Notes: generated from the sequence alone by a model not told the origin. A DNA stretch of 64,000 nucleotides from C-114 sp963719285 (GCA_963719285.1 CAVRBO010000003.1:342331-406330), one strand, 5' to 3'; numbered from the stretch's first letter, positions 40,539-50,119 are shown. Numbers and translations: made by a program.

Positions 40539-41750
40539 TCAGGTGTCGGTCTTGATCGAGATCGTCTTCTGGACGTGCCCGTAGGACGTATCGGCGGACG
40601 CGGTCACCTGGCCCCACTTGCCGGCGCCCTTGTTGGCGGCACCTTTGTTGATGGGGTAGGTGACCGTGACCCGGCCCTTGCTGTCGGTCGTCAGGTCGGC
40701 CCGCACGTCCGGTCCCAGGCCGGCGAGCGTGATCGTCAACGTCACCGACTGGCCCGAGATCGGCTTGCCGTCCGGGTCCGTGAGCGTGGCCGTGAAGACG
40801 AGCGTCGCGCCCTTCTTCGCGCTGAAGCTGTTCAGGCTCGAGGTGAGGGCCAGGGCCAGCTTCCCGGAACCGCGGGTGAGGCTGATCGTCGTGGTGGTGG
40901 CATTCGAGGCGGGGTCCGTCGCCGTGATCGTGATGCCGTTGATGCCCGGGGCGATCGGGATCGTGAGCTTGAACGCGCCCGCCTTGTCGGCCGTCACCGA
41001 TGCCGATTGGTGGTTGTTGCCGTTCTGGGCGAGGATCGCGCTGTTGGCCTGGGTGCGCCCGGTGATGGCGACCGTGGTCCCGTTGACCTTGGCACCGTCC
41101 TTGGGCGAGAGGATCGTCAGCTTCGGCTTGGCGGTGTCGAGGACGTAGGTGACCGGGCTCGACGGCGGGCCCTCGCCGCTGGGCCCGACGATCGTCGCGG
41201 TGAACACGTTCGTGCCCTTCAGGAGCTTGACCCCGGGGATCGTGAACGTGGCGCTCTGCGGGATCGCCACGTGCTGCTGGATGAGCGCCGCCTTCTGGCC
41301 CTGGAGCGCCTGGTACAGCGAGATCGTGTAGTCAGTCGAGCCGATGATCGAGATCGGGACGGTCCCGGTGATGTCCACGCTGGGATCGCTCGTGTACGCC
41401 TGGCTCGGCGCGACGATCACGGGCGCGCCGGCGACCGGCTCCTGCGACGGGGCCGACGTGGGCGTCGTGCCGACATTCGAGAGGAAGCTCGATACGGCCC
41501 CGCCGACCCCGGCGACGATCTTGCCGATCTGACCCGTCGCGCTGTACAGGACGACAGCGCCGAGGGCGACGACCGCCAGGGCGAGGACCGCGCGACCGAT
41601 GAACGGGATGCCCGGGCCGCGTGACACCGGCTTGTGCTGGGCGATCCGGTAGGGCGAGGGCCGGGGTCGAAGCTTCTGGGGGGAGGTGCGGCCCGAGGAC
41701 GGCGGTCTGGGGCGTACCTGGGAGCCTCGAAGGGCGCGGCGGTCGCTCAT
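40539..41750 (-). CDS. membrane-anchored protein with Ig-like beta-sandwich domains
   Basis: 403 residues from ATG 41750. A basic, Pro-rich cytoplasmic tail of about 48 residues precedes one transmembrane helix (RAVLALAVVALGAVVLYS). The outside part looks like three or four bacterial Ig-like repeats: PSVDITGTVPISII, KPKLTILSPKDGAKVNGTTVAITGRT, and a Big_1-type domain with FTATLTDPDGKPISGQSVTLTI and GRVTVTYP. Big_1 domains occur in adhesins and structural surface proteins. Function unknown; it may be a surface stalk or binding module. Confidence 0.78.
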   Translation of the reverse strand: MSDRRALRGSQVRPRPPSSGRTSPQKLRPRPSPYRIAQHKPVSRGPGIPFIGRAVLALAVVALGAVVLYSATGQIGKIVAGVGGAVSSFLSNVGTTPTSAPSQEPVAGAPVIVAPSQAYTSDPSVDITGTVPISIIGSTDYTISLYQALQGQKAALIQQHVAIPQSATFTIPGVKLLKGTNVFTATIVGPSGEGPPSSPVTYVLDTAKPKLTILSPKDGAKVNGTTVAITGRTQANSAILAQNGNNHQSASVTADKAGAFKLTIPIAPGINGITITATDPASNATTTTISLTRGSGKLALALTSSLNSFSAKKGATLVFTATLTDPDGKPISGQSVTLTITLAGLGPDVRADLTTDSKGRVTVTYPINKGAANKGAGKWGQVTASADTSYGHVQKTISIKTDT

Positions 41751-41851
41751 GCGCGTCCCATTGTCGCACGTCGCCACCGGTGGCCCTCCCGGACCACGGG
41801 CGGTTCGTCTGCGGTGCGGCCCGGTGACTCGGTGCCGAACCGCACCGAGTC

Positions 41852-42325
41852 GTGTCGGAGAGGGACGTTGCGTTGTACTCTGCAGCGGTCGCGCGTGCCA
41901 TGGACGCGCGCGCTCTCACGAGGCCGCGAGTGCAGGCACGCGATCCAAAACCCGACCGACCGTCCGGCCCCATGGGCCGGCCATCGTTCGGATTGGGCCC
42001 CATCGCCCGGGTCTCGAGCCCGCCCGTGGAGCATCCCGGCACCCCGGCCGGATACCCGCCCCTGCCGGTCATGCCGCGGGGTGGCTTCGGCCTCCCGAAC
42101 CTCCGGCGCAATGTCTGCCCGCACTTCTACATGACGGGGTCGCGCGGGGCGATCCCGATCCAGGCGCCCCACCTGCTCAAGGCGCTCATCCGCCAGGACG
42201 CGAACGTCAGCCGGTGCCAGCTGCGCGGCGGCGTCCACATGGAGCAGGGGTACGTGAACGACGTCTGCCTCACCCCCCGGTTCAATCAGTGCGTCTTCTA
42301 CGAGGACGACCTGGGCAAGGACTGA
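41852..42325 (+). CDS. orphan with conserved-looking Cys-rich C-terminal domain
   Basis: 157 residues from GTG 41852. Residues 1-80 are disordered and Pro/Arg-rich; the last 75 form a compact domain (GGFGLPNLRRNVCPHFYMTG ... SRCQLRGG ... NDVCLTPRFNQCVFYEDD) with four Cys and two His that suggest a metal or disulfide site. ATG 41970 or ATG 42072 could be the true start, since only the C-terminal part looks conserved. No known family is recognised. It precedes folC by 110 bases on the same strand. Confidence 0.5.
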   Translation: MSERDVALYSAAVARAMDARALTRPRVQARDPKPDRPSGPMGRPSFGLGPIARVSSPPVEHPGTPAGYPPLPVMPRGGFGLPNLRRNVCPHFYMTGSRGAIPIQAPHLLKALIRQDANVSRCQLRGGVHMEQGYVNDVCLTPRFNQCVFYEDDLGKD

Positions 42326-42434
42326 CGGGCGGGACGGTGGCGGGTCGGCGGCGTCGGCGTCCCGGGCTCGAGCGGGGGGTCCGGAGCCCGGTCTCGGGAA
42401 GGCGGATGGTCATCGCGGTGTCGCTGACGAGCGG

Positions 42435-43811
42435 ATGGGCCCCGGTGTGACCGGCGGAACGTCGTACGCGGCCGCCGTCCGGGCGCTCCAGGATCGCGGC
42501 CGGTTCGGGATCCGCCTGGGCCTGGGTCGGACGCGGGCGATCCTGCGCGAGCTCGGCGACCCGCAGCTGACCCTCCGGGGAGCGCTCGTCGCGGGCACCA
42601 ACGGCAAGGGCAGCGTCCTGGCGCTGACGGGATCCGTGCTCCGGGCCGCCGGCCTGCGCGTGGGCGAGACGCCCAAGCCGCACCTCGTCACCTACCGTGA
42701 GCGGATCCAGGTCGACGGACGGCCGATCGACCCGGCGAACTTCGCCCGCCTCGTCGCCCGGGTGACGCCGATCGCGGACCGGGTGGCCCGGCGCCTGGGC
42801 GACCCGACCGAGTTCGAGCTCCTGACCGCGATCGTGTTCCTGTGGTTCGCCGAGGTCGGCGTGGACGTCGCGCTCGTCGAGGTGGGCCTGGGCGGGCGCC
42901 TCGACGCGACGCACGCGTGGGATGGCGGGGTGGCGGTCGTTACGAACGTCGACCTGGACCACATGGATCGCCTCGGGCCGACGATCCGCCACATCGCCCG
43001 CGAGAAGGCGGCGATCATCGAACGCGGTGACCTGGCGGTGACCGGTACGACCGGTGATGCGCTCTCGATCGTGCGCCGGCGGGCGCGCCGACTGTCCGTG
43101 CCGCTCACGGAGGTGCGACCGGCCCCGATCCTCGAGATCCGCCGCGACGGCCTGCTGCTCCAGCTGGGCGACCTGGGGCCGACCCCGATCGGTCTGCGGG
43201 GGCGCCATCAGGCCGAGAACGCGGCGGTCGCGGACGCGACCCTCGACGCGCTCGCCGCGGCCGGCATCGTGACCGCGTCGCCCGCCGCACGCCGATCCGG
43301 GTTCGCCGACGCACGCTGGCCGGGTCGCCTCGAGCTGCTCACGATCGATGGGCGGGACGTGCTGCTCGACGGGGCCCACAACCCGGCCGGCGCCGCGGCC
43401 CTCGCGATCGCCCTCGACGACCTGCGACCGTTCCTAACCGGCGGCGACGCGTCGCCTGGCCGCCGGCCGCCCATCACCCTCCTGACCGCGGCGATGGCCG
43501 ACAAGGACGTCGCCGGCGTCGTCCGGGCGCTGGGTGCGGCCGAGTCCCTGCGCGACGCGCGTATCATCTGCACCGGCCTGGACCTGCCCCGGGCGCTCCC
43601 CGCGGACAGCCTCGCCGCCGCCTGGACGGTCGACCGGGGCGACCGCATCGTCAGTGCCGAGCCGGATGTCGGCGCGGCCCTGGAGCGGGCGCTCGCGGGC
43701 CCGCCCGGCCCGGTCGTGGTGGCCGGCTCGCTGTACCTGGTGGGCGCGGTCCGCGCCCGCCTCGTCGACGACGCACAGCTGCGCGACCCGGAGGATGGAC
43801 CCGACCGATGA
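42435..43811 (+). CDS. folC: bifunctional folylpolyglutamate/dihydrofolate synthase
   Basis: 458 residues, Mur-ligase family. Adds glutamate to dihydropteroate and folates. The P-loop is GTNGKGSV, followed by TPKPHLVTYRERIQVDG (substrate loop) and VEVGLGGRLDATHAWDGGVAVVTNVDLDHMDRLG (Mg/ATP), then DGAHNPAGAAAL in the C-terminal domain. It is the first gene of folC-folP-folB. folP begins within its last codons. Confidence 0.93.
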   Translation: MGPGVTGGTSYAAAVRALQDRGRFGIRLGLGRTRAILRELGDPQLTLRGALVAGTNGKGSVLALTGSVLRAAGLRVGETPKPHLVTYRERIQVDGRPIDPANFARLVARVTPIADRVARRLGDPTEFELLTAIVFLWFAEVGVDVALVEVGLGGRLDATHAWDGGVAVVTNVDLDHMDRLGPTIRHIAREKAAIIERGDLAVTGTTGDALSIVRRRARRLSVPLTEVRPAPILEIRRDGLLLQLGDLGPTPIGLRGRHQAENAAVADATLDALAAAGIVTASPAARRSGFADARWPGRLELLTIDGRDVLLDGAHNPAGAAALAIALDDLRPFLTGGDASPGRRPPITLLTAAMADKDVAGVVRALGAAESLRDARIICTGLDLPRALPADSLAAAWTVDRGDRIVSAEPDVGAALERALAGPPGPVVVAGSLYLVGAVRARLVDDAQLRDPEDGPDR

Positions 43812-44844
43812 GCCGCCGCCACCGACCCCGCGGATGAGCCGACCCGACCCGACCGAGCGCGCCCTGCCGGCCGAACGGGGCATCGTGGCCGCTCGGCCCG
43901 ACCTGGGTGGTGGGGCGGCGACCCCGTCGTTCGCCCCGTCGGGCGACGATGCGGGCCGGGCGACGGTGTGGGCTCCGGTCCGGCAGCTCGGCCCGGTGCC
44001 GGCCCCCACGACCATCGGCGGCCGGGTCTTCGGCTGGGGCAGCCGCACCTTCGTCATGGGGATCGTGAACGTCACCCCGGATTCGTTCTCTGGCGACGGC
44101 CTGCTCGCATCCCGCGGCGACCCGGTGGAGGCGGCCGTCGCACTCGCCCGAGGGATGGTGGCCGACGGGGCGGACCTGCTCGACGTCGGCGGCGAGTCGA
44201 GCCGGCCCGGTCACGTGGTCGTGGACGCGGCCGAGGAGTCCAGACGGGTCGTGCCGGTCGTCGCCGCGATCCACGGAGCGCTCCCGGACGTGCCGATCAG
44301 CATCGACACGACCAAGCCATCGGTGGCCGCGGCGGCCATCGACGCGGGAGCCGGCCTCATCAACGACGTCTGGGGCGTCTCGCCGGACGGCGCGCTCGCC
44401 GCGCTGGCCGCCCAGCGCGACGTCCCGATCGTCCTCATGCACAACCGGGCCGAGGCGCGTTACGCGGACGTCGTCGCGGAGGTGATGGCCGAGCTCGGTG
44501 CGGCGATCGCGCGCGCCCTCGCGGCGGGCGTCCGGGAGGACTCGATCGTCGTCGACCCCGGGTTCGGGTTCGGCAAGGCGCCCGTCCACAACCTCGAACT
44601 CCTCGCCGGGCTCGGCCGACTGCGGTCGCTGGGCCGGCCGATCCTGTTCGGCGCGTCGCGCAAGTCGACTCTCGGCAGGGTGCTCGACCTGCCGGCGGAC
44701 GAACGGCTGGAGGCGACCCTCGCGACGACGACCATCGCGGTGCAGGCGGGCGTCGACATCGTCCGGGTCCACGACGTGGGCCCCAACGTCCGGGTCGCCC
44801 GGTTCGCCGACGCCGTGACGCGAGGCTGGAGCGAGCGCCCGTGA
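43795..44844 (+). CDS. folP: dihydropteroate synthase
   Basis: 349 residues from ATG 43795; the ATG at 43834 is equally possible. Condenses pterin pyrophosphate with p-aminobenzoate. The TIM-barrel signatures are FVMGIVNVTPDSFSGDG, LLDVGGESSRPG, ISIDTTKPSVAAAAIDAGAGLINDVWG, VVDPGFGFGK and FGASRKSTLGRVL, all intact. About 75 extra N-terminal residues rich in Pro, Ala and Gly precede the barrel and are unlike known DHPS domains. The stop overlaps the folB GTG. Confidence 0.94.
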   Translation: MDPTDEPPPPTPRMSRPDPTERALPAERGIVAARPDLGGGAATPSFAPSGDDAGRATVWAPVRQLGPVPAPTTIGGRVFGWGSRTFVMGIVNVTPDSFSGDGLLASRGDPVEAAVALARGMVADGADLLDVGGESSRPGHVVVDAAEESRRVVPVVAAIHGALPDVPISIDTTKPSVAAAAIDAGAGLINDVWGVSPDGALAALAAQRDVPIVLMHNRAEARYADVVAEVMAELGAAIARALAAGVREDSIVVDPGFGFGKAPVHNLELLAGLGRLRSLGRPILFGASRKSTLGRVLDLPADERLEATLATTTIAVQAGVDIVRVHDVGPNVRVARFADAVTRGWSERP

Positions 44845-45212
44845 CCGATCGCATCGTCCTCCACGACATGCGCTTCCTCGGGCGACACGGGGTCGACGAG
44901 ACGGAGCGTCTGCGCGCCCAGCCGTTCGCGGTCGATGTCGAGATCCTGGGCGACCTCCAGGACGCCGGCCACTCGGACGACCTTGCCCGGACCGTGGACT
45001 ACGGCGCGGTCTTCGCGACGTGTCGCGCCGTCGTGGAGGGCCGGAGCTACGGGCTCCTCGAGGCACTGGCCGAGGCGATCGCCGGCGGGATCCTCGACAC
45101 GTTCGAGACGGATGAGGTCGTCGTCCGCGTCCGCAAGCTCAAGCCGCCGATCGTCGGGACGCTCGGCTGGGCGGGCGTGGAGGTCGTCCGGACACGCGCG
45201 GACCGCCGCTGA
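44841..45212 (+). CDS. folB: dihydroneopterin aldolase
   Basis: 123 residues, the normal length. Cleaves dihydroneopterin to 6-hydroxymethyl-dihydropterin and glycolaldehyde. VLHDMRFLGRHGVDETERLRAQPFAVDVEI is the characteristic start and RVRKLKPPIVGTLGWAGVEVVR carries the active-site Lys region. GTG 44841 overlaps the folP stop (GTGA). A folK gene, usually next, is absent from the window, and the next gene is convergent. Confidence 0.93.
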   Translation: MTDRIVLHDMRFLGRHGVDETERLRAQPFAVDVEILGDLQDAGHSDDLARTVDYGAVFATCRAVVEGRSYGLLEALAEAIAGGILDTFETDEVVVRVRKLKPPIVGTLGWAGVEVVRTRADRR

Positions 45213-45235
45213 GCGACGGCCGCCGCGTGGACGAA

Positions 45236-45250
45236 CGGGCCGCAGGCCCG
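45236..45250. terminator. short convergent hairpin after folB and the HtrA-like gene
   Basis: CGGGCC-GCA-GGCCCG lies between the two convergent stops. It is short and lacks a T-run, so it is a weak terminator candidate. Confidence 0.3.
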
Positions 45251-45254
45251 CCTG

Positions 45255-46697
45255 CTACAGGTCGGCCGGGCGCGTCCCCAGGGTGACCTGGAGCTTCAGG
45301 GTCGAGCCGCTTCGGAGCACTTCGATCGTGACGGTCCGACCCGGGGCGAAGCGGGTGATGATCGAGTCAAGCGGGTGCTGGGAGTCGATCGTCATGCCCT
45401 CGATGCTGGTGACGATGTCGCCGTCCTTGATACCGGCCTTGGAGGCCGGGCTGTCCGGCGTGATCGCCGGGAGGGTCGCCCCCGTCCCGTCCTGGCCGGA
45501 CCCCACGAGCGCCCCGTGGTCGATCGGCAGTGACTGCTCCTTCACCAGGGCCGGCGTGATCGGCTGGTAGCGGATGCCGATCCACGGCCGGGCCAGCTTC
45601 TCGCCGGCGAGCGCCTGCTGGAGGAGCGGCTTGGCGATGTCGATCGGGATCGCGAACCCGATCCCCTGCGCGCCGGACGCGGTCGCCGTGTCGATGCCGA
45701 TGACCGTCCCCTTGCCATCGACGAGCGGTCCGCCGCTGTTGCCGGGGTTGATGGAGGCGTCCGTCTGGATGAGGTTGTTCAGCGAGGTGCTGCCGATCGT
45801 GATGGACCGGCCCAGGGCCGACACGATGCCGCTGGTGACCGAGTTCGTGTAGGTCCCCAGCGGGCTGCCGATGGCGATCGCGAGCTGGCCCACCTGGAGC
45901 GCGCTCGAGTCGCCCATCGGCGCGACCGGCAGGTCGGAGGCCTCGATCTTGACGATCGCGAGGTCCGTCAGGGTATCGATCCCGTAGATCGTGCCGGTGA
46001 ACGTGCGTCCGTCCTTGAGGGCCACCGTGATCTTGTCCGAGCCGGACACGACGTGGCGGTTCGTCAGGATCCAGCCACGGGAGTCGAAGATCACGCCGGA
46101 GCCGACGCCCGTGTCCGGGAGGCTCGACACGTCGTTCGGGTCGATGCCCGCGACGGACGTGATCTGGACGACGGCCGGACTCACCTTGGCGGCAGCCGCG
46201 ACGATCGACGAGGACTGGTCGATGCCGCCGGCCGGCACGATGACAGGCTGCGCGGTCGCGCCGCTGGCCGGCGCCGGCCTGTCCAGCGAGCCGGTGGCCT
46301 CGAGCGCCGCCAGCGTACCGCCGGACGCGAGCACCGCCGACAGGAGCGATGCGGCGAGGATGGTGACGCCCGTTCCCCGGCTGCGCGACGCGGGTCGGGC
46401 ACGGTCGACCGGGTTCGTGGCGACGGGCTCGAACCAGGCCTCCGGGCTGCCGCCGGAGCCGCCCTGGCCGGAGCCGAGGGCCCACTCGGAGGTGGGCAGC
46501 CGGGCCGGGGAGAAGGCGCCGGGCTGCTGGCTGTCCGATGGCCCTGGAGCGGGGGTCGCGCTCGGCGCGGCCCAGATCGGTGGCGCCGGTGTCGCTGCCG
46601 GGGGAGTGGCGGCCCAGGCCGGTGGGGTCCAGGAGGCCGGTGGGGTCGGCTGGGGCGTCGGCGTCTCGCCGCTCGGAGGAAGCTCGGGTTCGGTCAT
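45255..46697 (-). CDS. S1C serine protease with PDZ domain (HtrA/DegP-like), membrane-anchored
   Basis: 480 residues. A Pro/Ala/Trp-rich cytoplasmic tail of about 145 residues precedes one transmembrane helix (VTILAASLLSAVLASGG). The trypsin-like domain has H215 (TNRHVVSG), D245 (LTDLAIVKIE) and S321 (GNSGGPLV). A PDZ domain follows (ITPDSPASKAGIKDGDIVTSIEGM). HtrA proteases degrade or chaperone misfolded envelope proteins. It lies 64 bases after the kinase stop in the same direction as a two-component system, as in CssRS/CpxAR-type stress control. Confidence 0.93.
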   Translation of the reverse strand: MTEPELPPSGETPTPQPTPPASWTPPAWAATPPAATPAPPIWAAPSATPAPGPSDSQQPGAFSPARLPTSEWALGSGQGGSGGSPEAWFEPVATNPVDRARPASRSRGTGVTILAASLLSAVLASGGTLAALEATGSLDRPAPASGATAQPVIVPAGGIDQSSSIVAAAAKVSPAVVQITSVAGIDPNDVSSLPDTGVGSGVIFDSRGWILTNRHVVSGSDKITVALKDGRTFTGTIYGIDTLTDLAIVKIEASDLPVAPMGDSSALQVGQLAIAIGSPLGTYTNSVTSGIVSALGRSITIGSTSLNNLIQTDASINPGNSGGPLVDGKGTVIGIDTATASGAQGIGFAIPIDIAKPLLQQALAGEKLARPWIGIRYQPITPALVKEQSLPIDHGALVGSGQDGTGATLPAITPDSPASKAGIKDGDIVTSIEGMTIDSQHPLDSIITRFAPGRTVTIEVLRSGSTLKLQVTLGTRPADL

Positions 46698-46761
46698 GGT
46701 CTCGCGATCGTGCCTCGGATGGGTGCGCCTGATGAGGAACCGGGGCGGCCCGGTGTTCTCA

Positions 46762-48469
46762 TCAGAGTGACGGCGGGTTGTTCAGGCTCGGCGCCTGCGT
46801 CGGTGAAGAATCCGCCATATCCACGGAACGACCGGTGGCCCGCCCGGCCGGGCCGTCGGGCGGCGGCGCGAACGCGAGCTGCGGTGCTCGGGCCGGATCG
46901 GCCGTCCCCGCCGTGGCCTCCGCGTCGTGGCCCGCGGTCGGATCGACCGGCGCCTCGGGCGGGAGGGCCGTCCGCGGGTCGGCGGGCAGGCTGATCGTGA
47001 ACGTCGTGCCGCCTCCGATCACGCTCGCGACCGCGATCCGGCCGATGTGCATGTCGACGATCGACTTGACGATCGCGAGGCCCAGTCCGCTGCCGCTGCC
47101 CCGGGCCTCGTTGGCCCGCGACCCGCGGTAGAACCGCTCGAAGATGCGGGGCAGCTCCTCCGTGTCGATGCCGACCCCGGTGTCGGCCACCTCGATCTCG
47201 GCGCCGTCCGTGGCCGGGCGGATGCGGACCGTGACCCGGCCGCCGCGGGGGGTGAACTTGAGGGCGTTGCCGACCAGGTTGGCCACGACCTGACCGATCC
47301 GCTGGGGATCGTGGCGGATGCGGACCGGGTCGCGGGGCAGGTCGAGGCTGAGCTCGATGCCGCGTCGCGCCGCGACGGCCTCGGCCTGCTCGACCGCCGA
47401 CTCGACGCACGCGCGGAGGTCGTCCGGCCGCAGGTCGAGCAGGACGAGCCCCGAATTCGAGCTTCGAGAGCTCGAGCAGGTTCTGGGCCAGCCAGTCGAG
47501 CCGCTCCAGCTGCTGGCGACTGGACTCGAGGAACTCCGCCCGGGCCTCCGGGTCCTTGTCCGCCCCTTCGCGCAGGAGCTCATTGAACGTGCGCATCGCC
47601 GCGATCGGGGTCCGCAGCTCGTGGGACACGTCGGCGAGGAAGTCGCGGCTCCGGTCGCGGTCGCGCCGGATGATCTCGACGCTCTCGCCGAGACGGGCCG
47701 CCATCGTGTTGAACTGGCGAGTGAGCTCGGCGATCTCGGCCGCGCCGGTGAGGGCGAGATCGGCCGGGACGCGGTGACCGTAATCGCCCTCGGCGATGGC
47801 CCGGGACGCATCGGTCAGGCGGCGCAGCGGTTCGGTGAAGCGGCGCGCGGCGATGGCCGCGATGACGATCGCGAAGCCGAGCGCGATGAGGCCCATGACG
47901 AGGAGAAGCCCGACGACGTTGGCGACGGCGCTCGCCCGGAACGTATATGGATCGGACAGCGTCACGACGATCGCGTACTCGTTGACGAGGGTGGGGTTCT
48001 GGACCGACACCGGGGTCGTCGTGGTGATCGGGTCCGGGGCCTGGCCGGGCCGCGGGAGCGCCGTCCGCAACGCCGTGAACGTACCCTGGGGGGCAGGCAC
48101 GAGCGAGACCTTGAGCGAGCTGTCCCGGGTCGGCAGACCGAACGTCACCTCGACGTTGGCCTGGGCGACGAGGTCCGCCAGCAGCTTCTGGCTGTCGGCC
48201 TGCTGGAGCAGGAGGGCGACCTTCGGGTTGACCTCGCCGTCGGGGTTCACGACGAGCTCCGTCGGGAACTGCTTGTCGATGTTGCCGACGACCGTCTCGA
48301 GCACGGTCGTGGCCCGCGCGGAGAGGTCGACCTTGGTCTGCTGGTAGAAGTAGTCGTCGACCCGGTTGACGACCGCGACCGAGGCGAACGTGAGGGTCAG
48401 GGCGACGACGACGACGGCCGCGAGCGTGAGGCGCGCCTGGAATGTCCGCGGGGTGAGCCGGCGCAGCAC
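46762..48469 (-). pseudogene. sensor histidine kinase, frame broken by a one-base insertion in a G run
   Basis: Read with one correction this is a complete HAMP-HisKA-HATPase kinase of about 568 residues. From GTG 48469: TM1 (LTLAAVVVVALTLTFASVAVV), an external sensor of about 140 residues, TM2 (VVGLLLVMGLIALGFAIVIAA), HAMP, and H-box DVSHELRTPIAAM. After LLELSKLEFG at 47449-47452 the run GGGG puts the frame out; skipping one G continues as LVLLDLRPDDL, N-box VGNALKFTPRGG, G1 VADTGVGID, F ERFYRG and G2 GSGLGLAI. A Pro/Ala tail follows. The break may be a sequencing error or real loss. Partner regulator is four bases upstream. Confidence 0.85.
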
Positions 48470-48473
48470 CCGC

Positions 48474-49172
48474 TCAACGCTCGGCGAACGCGTACCCGAC
48501 TCCGCGGACCGTCAGGACGAACGCCGGGCTGGCCGGGTCGTCCTCGATCTTCTCGCGCAGGTGGCTGATGTGGACGTTGATCGTCTTCTCGTCCTGGTCG
48601 AGTGCCTCGTAGTCGCGCAGGAGCTCGAGCAGCTCGGGGCGGGTGTAGACGCGGCCGGGCCGGCTGGCGAGGTGGCGGAGGATCTCGAACTCGGTCGGGG
48701 TGAGCGCGATCCGGCGCTGGCCGCGCTGGACCCGCCGCCGCTCGAGGTCGATGAGCAGGTCGCGGTGGCGGATCACCCGGCCGCCGGCCGCGTCGGCGAG
48801 ATCGCCGTAGGCCCGGCGCAGGAGCGCCTTGATCCTGCTCATGAGCTCGCGCAGGCTGTACGGCTTGGTAAGGTAGTCGTCCGCGCCGAGCTCCAGGCCG
48901 ATGACCTTGTCGACTTCGTCGTCGCGGGCGGTCAGTACGAGCACGGGGGCCTTGGACCCGGCGGCCCGCATCCGGCGCAGGACCTCGAACCCGTCGATGC
49001 CGGGGAGTCGGACGTCGAGCAGCACGAGATCGGGCGCCTGGTTGACCGCGAGATCGAGACCTTCCTCGCCTGACTTGGCCACCGAGACCTCGTAGCCTTC
49101 CTGCTGCAGGGCGTACTGGATCCCCCGGGCGACGGCGTACTCGTCCTCGACGATGAGGATCGATGCTGACAT
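48474..49172 (-). CDS. OmpR/PhoB-type response regulator
   Basis: 232 residues. The receiver domain (1-120) has ILIVEDEYAVARG, phospho-Asp in DLVLLDVRLPGIDGFEVLRRM, Thr in VLTARD and Lys in LTKPYSLREL. The winged-helix DNA-binding domain follows with ALTPTEFEILRHLASRPGRVYTRPELLELL and the recognition helix KTINVHISHLREKIE, ending in RGVGYAF. The gene, the kinase and the HtrA-like protease form one minus-strand unit. TAGCAT ends six bases before ATG 49172, so the mRNA is probably leaderless. Confidence 0.95.
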   Translation of the reverse strand: MSASILIVEDEYAVARGIQYALQQEGYEVSVAKSGEEGLDLAVNQAPDLVLLDVRLPGIDGFEVLRRMRAAGSKAPVLVLTARDDEVDKVIGLELGADDYLTKPYSLRELMSRIKALLRRAYGDLADAAGGRVIRHRDLLIDLERRRVQRGQRRIALTPTEFEILRHLASRPGRVYTRPELLELLRDYEALDQDEKTINVHISHLREKIEDDPASPAFVLTVRGVGYAFAER

Positions 49173-49178
49173 GGCCGG

Positions 49179-49184
49179 ATGCTA
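49179..49184 (-). promoter_or_regulatory. -10-like TAGCAT, leaderless type
   Basis: TAGCAT on minus, with a six-base gap to the response regulator's ATG 49172. Confidence 0.4.
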
Positions 49185-49372
49185 CACCGGACTCCCGATC
49201 GCGCCCGCCCGGCGGGCTCGCGGGCCGCGTCGATCGGAGCGACGTGGCGGGAGCCGCGGGTCGGTTGTGGTACCGTGGGCGCCCCGAGCGTGCGCAGCAG
49301 AGCCGCTGCCGCCCGGTCCCCGCGCGGCGGAGTGACCGCCCGAGGGTCGATCGCAGACGAGGTTCGAGTCCG

Positions 49373-50047
49373 ATGCCCACCGCCCGACCGACGCTGGCCG
49401 CGGCCAAGCGCGAGATCACCGGCAAGAAGGTCGCCCATCTCCGGCGGGCCGGCCGACTGCCCGGCGTGCTGTACGGGCACGGCGTGCCGTCCGAGAACGT
49501 GTCGGTCGACGCGCACGAGTTCGAGCTCCTGCACCGGAAGGTCGGCAACACGACCCTGATCGATGTCGCCGTCGACGGCGACAAGGCCCGACCGGCGCTC
49601 ATCTACGGCGTCCAGCGGGAGCCACTCAAGCACCGGACGGTCCACATCGACCTGTTCGTCGTGCGGATGACCGAGGAGCTCACGGTCGACGTCCCGGTCA
49701 CCATCAGCGGCGCGGCCGACGCGGTCGAGAAGCTCGGCGGGACGCTCAGCCACATGTCGACGATCAAGGTCCGAGCCTTGCCGGATCGCCTGCCGGGGCA
49801 CATCGAGATCTCGATCGACGCCCTCGTCGACTTCGACGCGGTCGTGCACGTGAGCGACCTGGCGATCCCCGGCGACGTCACGCTCGTGACCGACGGTGCC
49901 GAGATCGCCGCCCGGGTCCTGCCGCCGCGCGTCGAGGAGGTCGTCGCGGTCGCCGAGACGGCAGCCGAGGGCGCCCCGGGCGAGGAAGGTGCCGAGGGCG
50001 GCGAGCCGGCCGCGACCGAAGCCACACCGGAGGCCGGCGAGGGCTGA
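49373..50047 (+). CDS. rplY: 50S ribosomal protein L25/general stress protein Ctc
   Basis: 224 residues, the long CTC type with an N-terminal 5S rRNA binding domain (AAKREITGKKVAHLRRAGRLPGVLYGHG ... GVQREPLKHRTVHIDLFVVRMTEELTVDVP) and the C-terminal TL5 domain (GHIEISIDALVDFDAVVHVSDLAIPGDVTLV). An acidic Ala/Glu tail completes it. ATG 49373 fits the family start (PTLAAAKRE). Monocistronic, about 200 bases from the divergent response regulator. Confidence 0.94.
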   Translation: MPTARPTLAAAKREITGKKVAHLRRAGRLPGVLYGHGVPSENVSVDAHEFELLHRKVGNTTLIDVAVDGDKARPALIYGVQREPLKHRTVHIDLFVVRMTEELTVDVPVTISGAADAVEKLGGTLSHMSTIKVRALPDRLPGHIEISIDALVDFDAVVHVSDLAIPGDVTLVTDGAEIAARVLPPRVEEVVAVAETAAEGAPGEEGAEGGEPAATEATPEAGEG

Positions 50048-50105
50048 CCTCCTGCGGTCGGCCGGGCGCGTGTGCGCCCGCCGGCGGCGGATCGGCCGGC
50101 GGGAC

Positions 50106-50111
50106 TATCCT
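50106..50111 (+). promoter_or_regulatory. -10-like TATCCT before the DNA ligase
   Basis: TATCCT ends eight bases before ATG 50120, predicting a nearly leaderless transcript. Confidence 0.35.
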
Positions 50112-50119
50112 CGGACGCG

